This document shows, in pieces, positions 9,957-19,427 of a DNA stretch of 64,000 nucleotides. The DNA comes from Pythium myriotylum (taxonomy: Eukaryota > Oomycota > Peronosporomycetes > Pythiales > Pythiaceae), in NCBI GenBank assembly GCA_023091665.1, contig JALJCQ010000031.1, positions 434,001 through 498,000 on the forward strand, in the 5' to 3' direction. Both the position numbers and the translations under genes were made by a program. The number at the start of each line of letters is the position of its first letter. Within the stretch, counting starts at the first letter, position 1. The notes below the pieces were generated by a model. The model saw only the letters and a list, made by a program, of their open reading frames with translations, made no database searches and was not told the DNA's origin.

Positions 9957-10745
9957 ATGCTGCCGCTCGGGCTCTGGGACGTCGCGAGCGAGCGCGACTT
10001 CCACGCGTGGCTCACGCGCGCCGTCTTCGCGCTGGCCGCCGTCACGTTTCTCACGACCACCAAGTTCATCATCGCGCCGTACGGTCGCCACTTGCGCCCC
10101 GGCTGGGGCCCGACGCTGTCGACGCGGCTCGGGTGGATCCTCATGGAGAGCCCGTCGGCCGTCGGCTTCCTCTGGGTCTACTCGTGGGGCGAGCACAAGT
10201 ACGAGCCCACGCCGCTGCTCGCGGCCGCGCTCTGGCTCACGCACTACACGTACCGCGCCTACGTCTACCCGTTCTTGATCCGCAACAAGACCATGCCGCT
10301 CACGGTCGTGCTCGCGGGCGACTTTTACAACGTCATCAACGCCTACGTGAACGCGCGGTACCTGTCGCACTTTGGTGACTTCACGCGCGACGACCCGTTC
10401 CAGCGCGTCTCGTTCTACGTCGGACTCGCGCTCTTTGTCGTCGGCTTGGGGATTAATATCCACTCGGACCAGATCCTGATCCACTTGCGTCGCCCCGGCG
10501 AGACGGGCTACTTGATCCCGCACGGCGGCATGTTTGCGTTCGTGTCGGCGCCAAACTACTTTGGTGAGATCCTCGAGTGGACCGGCTGGAGCCTGCTCGC
10601 GTGGTCGCTGCCGGGCGTGTCGTTCGCCGTGTACACCGCCTCGAACCTCGTGCCGCGCGCGCTCACGAACCACAAGTGGTACCTCGACAAGTTCAAGGAG
10701 GCCTACCCAAAGACACGCCGCGCCGTGTTCCCGTGGGTGCTGTAA
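9957..10745 (+). CDS. 3-oxo-5-alpha-steroid 4-dehydrogenase family protein (SRD5A/DET2-like)
   Basis: The 262-residue, multi-pass membrane protein matches the whole length of the SRD5A1/DET2 family (about 260 residues). Family hallmarks near the C-terminus include GYLIPHGGMFAFVSAPNYFG, EILEWTGW and NHKWYLDKFKEAYP; the last is the conserved NADPH/substrate end of the reductase. Several hydrophobic segments (for example VFALAAVTFLTTTKF and VSFYVGLALFVVGLG) fit an ER membrane enzyme. Known members reduce the C4-C5 double bond of 3-oxo steroids with NADPH; many oomycetes lack full sterol synthesis, so the natural substrate could be an imported sterol or another enone. Intronless, and divergent from DPH4 across 244 bp. 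Confidence 0.9.
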   Translation: MLPLGLWDVASERDFHAWLTRAVFALAAVTFLTTTKFIIAPYGRHLRPGWGPTLSTRLGWILMESPSAVGFLWVYSWGEHKYEPTPLLAAALWLTHYTYRAYVYPFLIRNKTMPLTVVLAGDFYNVINAYVNARYLSHFGDFTRDDPFQRVSFYVGLALFVVGLGINIHSDQILIHLRRPGETGYLIPHGGMFAFVSAPNYFGEILEWTGWSLLAWSLPGVSFAVYTASNLVPRALTNHKWYLDKFKEAYPKTRRAVFPWVL

Positions 10746-11166
10746 GGTTGGTCGAGGATGAGTGAACTGACACACATACAGGAAAGGCAGTTTTGGGCCC
10801 CCGAGATGCGGAGTATTCTCCAGGTTTGCAAGAAAACTACCACAAAAAGCCTAGTGCTAGTGCTAATGGTCTGCTATCAAAGCACCTGTGGAGTCTGCGT
10901 TCGTCTTTATGTAGGATGGAGAGGTTCTTCTCATGCTGGAGTCTGGCGAGAATGGTCTACTCGATCCCTCGAAAACTGCTATTGTTGGCGATCGCATCAC
11001 ATTCAAGACTGTGACGCAGCCGCAATCACGCTGAGATACGTGACGCGATGTTCGAGTCACAAGCCGTATAGGTCTAGGCAACCTCACACGCAGTCTACTT
11101 CCACTGATCGAGTCGAAATTGGCAGCTACTCAAGATCCTGGATCTCTGCAAATTCTACGACCAGGC
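10746..11166. other. Intergenic region downstream of the 5-alpha-reductase gene
   Basis: Only short frames are present, none with a family signal. It presumably holds the 3' untranslated region of the reductase gene. Confidence 0.5.
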
Positions 11167-11960
11167 TCACACCGAGCAGCCCTTTGTAGGCTGCAGGTTG
11201 AGCTCGCCACCGCTCCATGCAAACGCGAGTTCTTGCACAATGACGTGGGCTCTCGGTGGCCTGTCTGCCGACAGCTCGAGTAGCGGGACCATTTCGTTCC
11301 CACGTAAGCCAAGCTCAGGCGAGTGAATGCAGACAGTCATCAAATCAGCGAGCGGAGAAATCGCTTGCGACACGACGAACTCGAGCATTTCGAGGAGTGG
11401 AAACGAATCCAGAATCATCCCTATCTTGTCTTTTCCCATAGAGCCACGAGCGCGACGTTTACTGGCGACTGGTCCCCTTTGGATTTCCATTCCATCAATG
11501 AGTGAGTTGTAGCTGGTAGAGCTGGCGAAGTTTCGCCGTTGCGACGATATCCTCGAAAAATGCATCGAGGTGTCGCGTACGGTAGCACGTGATGTCGGAC
11601 ATGACAAGGCTATCTGCAGCTTGCCAATCCGAGCGACACAAGATTAACGATGAAAATGTCGTCGCATCTCGTCAATTCGAGAACGAGCTCGCGAACCTGC
11701 TCTCCGAGCAGTGCTTTGAATAATTCAATCGCGTGATAATCATAGATGATGTTGTACTGGAGGATGCGTGTAGGGTGCAATCCATTAGTGATTCAACGAG
11801 CAAAGAGATCGCTCTCGAACAACTCCATTAGTCCTTGTGGCGACCAAACACTTGGTGCGTTGACCTTGAACAACTGTAGCTCTTGAGCATTCGCGGAGAA
11901 ACGAATCCACGAATGTAGTATACGTCGCATATGGCTCAGGAGCGTAGATTCACACATCAC
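11167..11960 (-). pseudogene. Decayed leucine-rich coding sequence
   Basis: Minus-strand reading shows protein-like, leucine-rich blocks in successive frames, split by stops or frameshifts. They include WIRFSANAQELQLFKVNA (near 11880), ALLGEQVRELVLELTRCDD (near 11700) and ILDSFPLLEMLEFVVSQA (near 11400), the last in a 146-codon open stretch ending at 11167. Spacing and residue use resemble leucine-rich-repeat or F-box/LRR proteins, but no full repeat consensus can be traced, so the family is a guess. At least three disruptions are needed to link the blocks, so this is probably a relic. It may extend to about 12160. It lies downstream of the K+ channel on the same strand. Confidence 0.38.
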
Positions 11961-12393
11961 GTGACTTTACTCCACGTGACAGAAATCCCCTCTCGAGGGA
12001 TATTGGCAGCGAAGCTGCGTTCCGATTGCAGTTCTTCGACAGGTTTGAAGACCTCGAGCTGCACAACTCAAAGCCACGATCATGGACTCGACTCGAAGAC
12101 TCAAATATCTCGAAGGCGTTAAAAGGAACTTCAAGAAGGTGTGTACCTGGCAACACAACAAAACCGCTTCACTGAGTCTGGACAGGCAAATCGCACCAGG
12201 GATCCGTTGAAAGGTTGAGTATCGGGATACCAGGCCATGAAGTTAGGGAGCAGATCAATTGCGAATAGTGATGAGCTTGTGGTCCCATGCCCAGATAAAA
12301 TAGAATTGATCGGCTACATCAGTCCAGATCAATCTTCAAACGGGCATTTTGTCGTCGGTGGACAGAGGTTGAGAGCACTGGGTGCCGTGACAG
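11961..12393. other. Intergenic region, K+ channel 3' flank
   Basis: There is no convincing gene. Up to about 12160 it may hold further decayed pieces of the leucine-rich relic; the rest is probably the 3' untranslated region of the channel gene. Confidence 0.4.
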
Positions 12394-14777
12394 TTAATCT
12401 TCATTCAGTTCCACCATCGTCTCCACATGCATTAAGATCTTGGTCAAGTGCAACAGTTTCTCGTCGAGCCTTGCCTCCGTCTCAATAAGTCGCGCTTCAA
12501 ACGTCCGCTGCATCTCTGCCAGTCGCTTGAGAATGATATCATCGTCCGCTCGTTGATAGTGCCGTCCGTGATGATGGTAGTGGTGATGACTATGGGAAGG
12601 TTGGCGAGGCCGCGATACAGTCCCATCCTCATCGTGGACTCTTTCCTCCTGCATCAAAGAGCCTTCTGCGGCACTGTGATTGACGGGCGACGTCGGACCA
12701 GCCAACATCTTTTCTATCTCGTCGCCGACCAACTCGTCAACGCTCGGTCCTGAAGCTCTACGAGTGTTGATTGACTGCGGACTCGCTTGAGTTGGTGTCG
12801 CAGCCGGCTGAAGCGGAATTTCCTGACTGGGTGTGTATTCGTGTTCAGTTGGTGCAGTCAAATTGTTTGGCTCAGACTTGCTCAGCCGCACGGCCGGAGG
12901 GCTTATTGACATTTTTCTCGGACCCGCAGACTTGGATTTTGGGGCATTTTGAGGTGTCATTCGGCCAAGCTGATCATCTTTCATCGGCGAGACTGAGGCC
13001 TTCCGCTGAATGCCTGGTGGATCACCAGAGCGAGGACCCATGAACGAAGATAGTCGACGTCCCGAGAGCTTTCTCATCATTGACCCAAACGCCCTGCCGC
13101 CGCTGCTAGGGACGATGGGTGTCGCGACTGCAACAGCTGCGGGTGGTGCACCCAGGTCCATGTCCTGATTGTGGAAAGCACGGTTTTGGAGCATCTCGAG
13201 ATCGTTGCGGAACCGCGCAAGCTCGTCGTCTTCAAGCGTTCCACTTTTGTCAGTGTCGTACACACGAATGATATCGTCAATGTCAAGATGGATGTCGGTC
13301 GTTACTGCATGAAAGCGCTGCAGAATGGCCTGGATTTCTTGTCGGCAGATCTGCTTTTTGCCTTTCAGGTAGTCGACATTCGATTTCATCGTCTGCTGCA
13401 TCACAGACTTCATCACCTTTTGAAAATTCGTACCGATCACTGTGATCGGTAATGCGAGAACAAGCATACCGGTGAGGATCGTGGCCATCCCGACTATCCG
13501 CCCAGGCACCGTCACAGGTGTCATGTCACCGTATCCAACGGTTGACATGGTCACGATCGACCACCAGAACGACGACGCGATGCTCGAGTACGGATTGGGA
13601 TCCACACATATACAAGCAGTGTGGTTGGAAGTAGCGAGTGTTGCTCCAGAGGCTGCTGCTCCTCCGATCGAGCTAACAAAGATCAAATCGTTTGTGGCAT
13701 TGCAGTCACCGATCCACCCGCCTTGACGACAGCCATCTGGTGTATACTCATCGAAGTAAATTGCACTCGAGAACACGACGACGACGATACCCATGAGAAA
13801 TACAAGCATCGAGAGCGCCTTGATCGAGATAGCGATGGCCTGCACGAACACCTGGATGGCCGACGAGTACCGCGACATCTTGAGCACACGAGCGACGCGC
13901 GTTAATCGCACGATTCGGACCGCTCCGAAGCTACCGGCGTTCTCCACTTGGAGAATCACTTCGAGATAGAACGGCAGAATTGCGGCCAGGTCAACCCAGT
14001 TGCCGATGTCTAGCGCATAAGCAAGGTGAGCCAGTCAATCAAGCGGCAAAGTTCGTAGGTGGAATCGCTAGGAAACTTACACTTGAAGAACAGCCACTTA
14101 TCAGGAGAGGAGACAGCTCGCAACATGTACTCGATGGTGAAGACGCCAGCACAAACAGCCTCCATTACATCCAGCACATCGCGATAGGGATCTAGCGATT
14201 TCTCGGTCTGTGCGATGAAGACGGCGGTCGAGAGCGCGATGAAGAAGAAGAGGCTAACCGAGAAGTAGTACGCGCACACGCTGGACTGCGGATCATCGAA
14301 GAACTCCCATATGCGCCTGCGCAGAGTGAGTGGCTCATCGACGTCCTCGCTGAACTCGCTCTCGGGGCCTCGAGATATTGAAGCGCGACCATGTTTGATT
14401 GAAGATCTCGGAGATGGTGGAGGTGACGCGCTGCGAATAGTCTCCAGAGGACCACTTAGGTGAGACATTCGCGGTGCCGGCGTGGTTACTTCTCTCTCCT
14501 CTGGTGTTGGGGCGATCGATGTGACCGAGCGCTTACTCCGGATACTACTTGGTGTGAGGGAGGACCGCAAACGCGAGTTCACTCGTTGGAACACAGGGAA
14601 ATTCTGCTCAACTCGGAAGAGGCTTGGGCTGCGCATCGTTGATCTCCGCTGGGCTTCTCGTTCGCTCACACGGGAGAGTTTAATCGCAGTCTCGGAGAGC
14701 TCATAAGCCGGTACAATCGCCAGCGCAGTCGCATGGCCGTGGGGAGTGTAGAATCCATCCTGTGCGTCAGACGCCAT
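12394..14777 (-). CDS. Voltage-gated K+ channel with a C-terminal EF-hand
   Basis: Two exons (14081-14777 and 12394-14009; 71-bp intron with GTAAGT donor) give 770 residues. The junction reads FFKYIGNWVDLAAILPFY, a normal S2-S3 region of Kv channels, which supports the splice. Six membrane segments follow a Ser/Pro-rich N-terminus of about 160 residues. S4 is VRIVRLTRVARVLKMSRYS, with arginines every third position. The selectivity filter TVGYGD is near residue 390. After S6, DTDKSGTLEDDE near residue 485 is a canonical EF-hand loop, suggesting Ca2+ modulation. A long low-complexity tail ends in a His-rich stretch and a coiled-coil-like C-terminus. No T1 domain is seen. The gene is divergent from the PDZ-like/coiled-coil gene. 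Confidence 0.93.
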
Positions 14778-15278
14778 CTAGAATTCAAGGTGGCAGTCGA
14801 ATCCTTGGCCAGGAGAGATTGGCTCATGTGCGGGAACGCAGCGATGATCGTCCCTCACTTCCTTCTCTCACCACTTCAGTCTGCTGTGGGAAGCGAGTCG
14901 CTCACATCTCACTAGTAAATATAGCCGAGTTTCATGAAGTCGTTCCCTAATTTTGCGCCTTCTCCATCACGACTTCTTCCACACCGAGCTCAACCTTCGC
15001 TCGTCTTTCATGCATTGATCACCATGCGTGGCATAAGACGTTAACCTTCAACCGCATACAACACCATACTCGACCAAGACGCAGAAGGTGGGGGCATGCG
15101 GAGACTGGCTGGATCAACACCCGAAGCGAGATGTTCCACGCCAAGCTCAGACAGAAGGACTGGTTGATTTGAGGACGAGATGGCGGGCGGCTAAGAATGG
15201 CGTGGCGGCCCCACTTCCGCTGGACTATCTTCAGTTTTTTTCCCTCGAACAAACTCGTTATCAATCTAGACACGATCG
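14778..15278. promoter_or_regulatory. Divergent promoter region of K+ channel and coiled-coil gene
   Basis: These 501 bp lie between two outward-facing starts and must hold both promoters. No clear initiator element or repeat stands out. Short frames here are not supported. Confidence 0.45.
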
Positions 15279-17321
15279 ATGGTGCTCAAGTTATGCGGAG
15301 GCCTCTGGCCGCCGAGCCGCACGGATGACGATTTGGACGCCGCGGCCAACCGTCAGCAGCGATTGGAGGAGCTGTTGCGTGAAGACAGCAAGGCGCGGCG
15401 CGAGTCGATCGCTGCCATGAATAGGTTCACGAAAGAAGTGCGGATCACCTTTGACTCTCGACGGTCCCATGGACTCTCACTCAAAAGAGGCGACGATGAT
15501 AGTGGCTCGGGATACAGCTGTGTAGTCACTGTGATCGAAGACCAGGCTGCTGAATACAATGCAAAATGTAAAGCCATGGGGGACTATTCGCTCGTGCTTG
15601 TCGAGAACATGCGAGTACGCGCCATCAATAGTAGCGACATGAAGGACGTGGCCGTGGACGAGGTTCTTCACCAGCTTGCCAAAGCCAGTTGTGGCCTACG
15701 GTACACAATCACATTTGCGGACGTGTCGTCCAAGCCGTTGAGCCCAAAACCGAGGCAGCGAAGTTTCGGTAGCATCGTGCTCTCAGCGCCAGAAACACCG
15801 CTAGCGAGTCCCACGAGACAGAGTTCTCGGAGATCCATATTCAACGCACAGGCAAGTCCGAAAGTGAGCAAATGGTCGAGCGTATTAACTGCGGTATCGG
15901 AGAGTGTACGAGGGAATCAGTCGCAGTCGGACGTGCTCGCAAGTGATCTCACCCACAAAAATTCACACCTCGAGGCTCAGTTACTCGTGTTGAAAGGCAA
16001 ACTTGCTTCTCTCGAACGAGAGAAACTGTCCCTCGAGAAGCAGCGCGAGACCACAGCTGCGGAAATGGCCGAGATGATGAGAGTCATCCAGCGCGAGAGG
16101 CAAGAAGCGCAGAGTAAACACAGCCAAATCTCCGAGCAACACACCTCAGCGGCTGAAAGACTGGTCGCTTTGGATCGCGAGAACGAGACGATGCGCGCGG
16201 AAGCAATGGGGACACAAAATGCTTTGGAGAAGCTCCAGCATGAGCACGACGCCATGGTGCTGCAAATGCAAGAGCTGCAGGTCGAACACCGCGACGTACA
16301 GCACCAAGCTGAGGAGCTTCACAGTCGACTGGTTGCGGCACAGCTGGCAAAGTCGGAGCTCCAAGATCAACTTGCGGTGCTCAAGAAGAGCATCCAGAAA
16401 GACCAAACAGTCGTTGCCGCGCTCGAGAGTGAACTAACGCATTCTGACGCACCAACGACTCAGCGCCGGCGGTCGAGCGTCTCGGCCGTGATCACGAGCG
16501 GAGACTCGCAGGTCGTCTCGCTGCTCAAGCGCACGCTGCAGTCCCGCGACGCGCTTCAAAACCAGAACGACGAGCTCCAAATCGAGCTCTCGTGCCACGA
16601 GACGACGATCCAGAGCCAACAGGAAAAGATCTTGGAACTCGAAGACAAGCTCGCGGCGATTACTCAAATTTGCGACTCACTGCGAGATCAAGTACGAACA
16701 TTGATGGCTGTAAAGCCCTCTCCTGTTCATGAAGACCAAGCCGTGGCAAGCGAACCACCTGTTACCCAGACGAATGAAAGCGAGACAGTCGAGCTGCGAC
16801 GCCGGCTTTACGCAGAGGAGACTGCAAATTCGCATCTACATGCTGCGCTTCAAAACCTGGAAGACAAAGCGCGAGCCAAGCTCGAGCAGCACGAGAAAGA
16901 GCAGCGCATGCTCGCACAGTTCAAGGAACAACTCGTGCGCGGCATCCCGGTGACCAAGTACGGTGCACGTGGCAGTCCCCACTCGCGAGTGCTGTACTCG
17001 GACGCTCAATGCCGCTGGATCTCGTGGCGGAGCCCGAGCGACGGGTCTTCAACCAGTCCTCGTGGCGACGCCAAGGCCGAGACGCTGGATCTCGTCGAAG
17101 TCTTACTGGGAGCCAAGACTGAGACGTTCCAGCAGCACAAGCCCGAGGTGCCAGCGCGGTGTCTCTCGCTTGTTTTCTGCCACCCGTGCCGCACGCTCGA
17201 TGTAGAGGTCGAGAACCGCGAGCGCGCGCTCTTCTTAAGGCGAGGCTTCCGCTTGCTGCTCGATGAGGCGGCCGAGAAGCGGCGTCTTCAGGAGGACGAG
17301 GACGCCGGCGTATTGTCTTGA
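15279..17321 (+). CDS. PDZ-like, coiled-coil protein with conserved C-terminal domain
   Basis: This intronless gene encodes 680 residues. Residues about 53-148 (VRITFDSRRSHGLSLKR ... GLRYTITFADV) resemble a PDZ-type fold, including the short strand pattern around the ligand loop. A Ser-rich linker follows, then heptad-rich coiled coil at about 230-400 and 420-560 (many E, Q, K, L; for example LASLEREKLSLEKQRE). The last about 115 residues (VLYSDAQCRWISWRS ... ERALFLRRGFRLLLDEAAE) are compact and look like the PH-type end domain of some myosin-tail-like or ELKS-like proteins, but I cannot name the family. A scaffold linking membranes or cytoskeleton is plausible. It faces away from the K+ channel gene, so co-regulation is possible. 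Confidence 0.8.
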   Translation: MVLKLCGGLWPPSRTDDDLDAAANRQQRLEELLREDSKARRESIAAMNRFTKEVRITFDSRRSHGLSLKRGDDDSGSGYSCVVTVIEDQAAEYNAKCKAMGDYSLVLVENMRVRAINSSDMKDVAVDEVLHQLAKASCGLRYTITFADVSSKPLSPKPRQRSFGSIVLSAPETPLASPTRQSSRRSIFNAQASPKVSKWSSVLTAVSESVRGNQSQSDVLASDLTHKNSHLEAQLLVLKGKLASLEREKLSLEKQRETTAAEMAEMMRVIQRERQEAQSKHSQISEQHTSAAERLVALDRENETMRAEAMGTQNALEKLQHEHDAMVLQMQELQVEHRDVQHQAEELHSRLVAAQLAKSELQDQLAVLKKSIQKDQTVVAALESELTHSDAPTTQRRRSSVSAVITSGDSQVVSLLKRTLQSRDALQNQNDELQIELSCHETTIQSQQEKILELEDKLAAITQICDSLRDQVRTLMAVKPSPVHEDQAVASEPPVTQTNESETVELRRRLYAEETANSHLHAALQNLEDKARAKLEQHEKEQRMLAQFKEQLVRGIPVTKYGARGSPHSRVLYSDAQCRWISWRSPSDGSSTSPRGDAKAETLDLVEVLLGAKTETFQQHKPEVPARCLSLVFCHPCRTLDVEVENRERALFLRRGFRLLLDEAAEKRRLQEDEDAGVLS

Positions 17322-17434
17322 GCGGTGTGACCCGCGTGGTGTTTTCAAACGAGATTATATTTTGTCTTTTTTTTGCATGTGTGAAGGTTTCTTCTTCTTT
17401 GTCGACTGCACCTATCCCTGCCGTGCGGGCTCTA

Positions 17435-19009
17435 TCACTTAAGGTTCTTCATGCCTTCTTCGAGTCCATTCACGACCTGGTCGTACGTTGGGAAGCGGCG
17501 TACATCGCCATGGTACACGACGCTGGGCTTGTGCTGCATGGCCTCGCGCATGACGCGCTGGAGGTCGTCGGCCGTGACGGCGTCGATCTTGGCGCAGACC
17601 GACTCGGGCGACTCGCGCGTGCCGTAGGTGAGCAACTGCCGGCCAATGTCCTCGTACAAGATCATGCGCGACTCGAGGTTCATGAGCACGCTCGACTTGA
17701 GCTGGTTCTTGGCGCGCTGTAGCTCGAGCTCGTCGACCTTGAAGTTGGCAATGTGCAAGAGCTGGTTCAGCAGCAGCGCTACGAGGTTGCTCGTGTGCGA
17801 TGGCGAACCTGCGCCGTAGATGCCCACGAGCCCGACGTCGTTGTGGATGGACGAGAACGCAAAGGCCGACTCGACCCAGTAGAAGCGGTTCAGCACGCTC
17901 GTGTACAGCCGCGAGTACATTCCTTTGCCCGGTCCACCAGCCGAGAAACTATCGCCACCACCTAGCAGCGTGTGGAGCACGCACACGGGCACGAGGTCGT
18001 CGTCGTGCCATCCACCAGTCGGGAACGCGATCGACACGTACGAGAACGGCGTCTCCGGGTTGTCGAGCGTGTGGAGCCCGCCACGGTACTGCACGGGCGT
18101 GGGCTTGGAAGCCGAGGGCGAGTTGGGAACGGCCGGTGCGACGCTCGTGAAGAACTTTTCCGTGAGCTCAACGAGCGTCTGGTGGTCGATCCCGGAGCCA
18201 GCGACGACCATCTTGTTGGCGACAAAGTGCTTCTTGCGGAACTGCTTGACGCTCTCGAGCGTGATGGCGTCGATCTGGTCGAGCGGGCACTGCAGTGGGC
18301 GTCCGAGCGCCTGGTCGTTGCCGTAGGCGGCCATGTGCACGTACTCTTGCAGCAGCATCTGCGGGTTCTCGTGGAGGTCTTCGGTCTGGATCTGCATGAT
18401 GGTCTTGATGGCTTCAATGTCGTCGAGCGAGATCTCGACGTTCAAGATCGAGTCGGCGAGCAGCTCGACGGCCTTGGCGACGTTGTCGCGCAGCACGTCG
18501 ACCGTGTAGATGATCTGCTCGCGGCCGCAGGACGACGTCGCGAGCGCGCCGATCGACTCCATCTCGCGCACGAGCTCGGCGTGGGAGCGCGTCGGCGTGC
18601 CCTTGAAGCCCAAGTGCTCGAGCAAGTGGGTCACGCCCACTTCGGACGGCTCTTCGCAGCGCGAGCCGGCGTCCACGAAGATGCCGACGGTCGCGGCCTG
18701 GCCGTACGTCTCCTGCGAGATCACGCGCAGTCCGGACGGCAGCGTCGTGACCTCGGTCTGCGGCGCGCGCAGCTGGCTCGCCGGCTTGAGCTGCGGCAGC
18801 CCCGGGAGCTCGTCGAGCAGCGAGAGCTGCTTCTTGGCGCTCGCCGGGCGCTCGGGCCGCAGAACGTCGCGCTTGTCGGCTCCGCTGGGCGCCGCGACGG
18901 AGAAAGAGCGCGAGGCGCGCGCGCGAACGCTGGCGGCAGACGAGACAGACGAGGCGGCGGCGCGCGCGCGCTGGAGGCCGCGCAGCAGCGGCGAGCGCAC
19001 GAGCTTCAT
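17435..19009 (-). CDS. PMPCA: Mitochondrial processing peptidase alpha subunit
   Basis: The start at 19009 gives 524 residues beginning MKLVRSPLLRGLQRARAAAS, an Arg/Ala/Ser-rich mitochondrial presequence; the frame is open further upstream but that part is repetitive promoter DNA. M16 peptidase N- and C-domains follow. The glycine-rich loop GGDSFSAGGPGKGMYSRLY (residues about 351-369) is the signature of the alpha subunit, which grips presequences while the beta subunit cuts. Oddly, residues 128-132 read HLLEH, the zinc motif usually lost in alpha; the third zinc ligand position, 76 residues on, is Gln208 instead of Glu, so hydrolysis is unlikely. It acts in the matrix. Convergent with the coiled-coil gene (113 bp) and divergent from the pseudouridine synthase gene. 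Confidence 0.93.
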   Translation of the reverse strand: MKLVRSPLLRGLQRARAAASSVSSAASVRARASRSFSVAAPSGADKRDVLRPERPASAKKQLSLLDELPGLPQLKPASQLRAPQTEVTTLPSGLRVISQETYGQAATVGIFVDAGSRCEEPSEVGVTHLLEHLGFKGTPTRSHAELVREMESIGALATSSCGREQIIYTVDVLRDNVAKAVELLADSILNVEISLDDIEAIKTIMQIQTEDLHENPQMLLQEYVHMAAYGNDQALGRPLQCPLDQIDAITLESVKQFRKKHFVANKMVVAGSGIDHQTLVELTEKFFTSVAPAVPNSPSASKPTPVQYRGGLHTLDNPETPFSYVSIAFPTGGWHDDDLVPVCVLHTLLGGGDSFSAGGPGKGMYSRLYTSVLNRFYWVESAFAFSSIHNDVGLVGIYGAGSPSHTSNLVALLLNQLLHIANFKVDELELQRAKNQLKSSVLMNLESRMILYEDIGRQLLTYGTRESPESVCAKIDAVTADDLQRVMREAMQHKPSVVYHGDVRRFPTYDQVVNGLEEGMKNLK

Positions 19010-19427
19010 GGCGACGGCGGCGAGATGGTGCAGGTCTCCCGAGCTCGAGAGGTGAGAGATGGTTGGACGGACTGTGTACCAGTGGGGTACGGTGTACCCT
19101 GGGGTGCGGGAAATGTACCATTTGAAGGGAACGTTGTACCGTTGATGTACCATATAGATGGTACTAGTTACCGTTTCGAATTTTTTGCCTGTTGAGGTAC
19201 ACAGGTTGGTTACATCGTACCCTTTGATTGTACCGTGTAGATGGTACATCCTCGGAGTTGTACCAGCTCGCGTACCTTGTACCATGGCTCACTCGCACCA
19301 GAAATTTTCGAATGAACGAGTGTACCAACTAAACGGTACAAATGGCGGTACACTGATCCCTTCTCGAGGCGGCCAGCGGATATCAATCACTCTCTATCGG
19401 CTCGTGAAGAGCTACGCGCACTCCAAA
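19010..19427. promoter_or_regulatory. Divergent promoter with a dense GTAC motif cluster
   Basis: Between the peptidase and pseudouridine synthase starts, about 17 copies of GTACC or its complement GGTAC occur from about 19070 to 19355, in both orientations and often as TGTACC. Chance would give one or two in this length. The array probably binds a regulator shared by the two genes; this is inference. Confidence 0.5.

Noticed and set aside
17972..19195. 407-codon plus-strand frame opposite the processing peptidase gene
   Set aside because: It is a product of GC-rich codons of the peptidase gene; composition is Arg/Val/Asp repeats with no domain.
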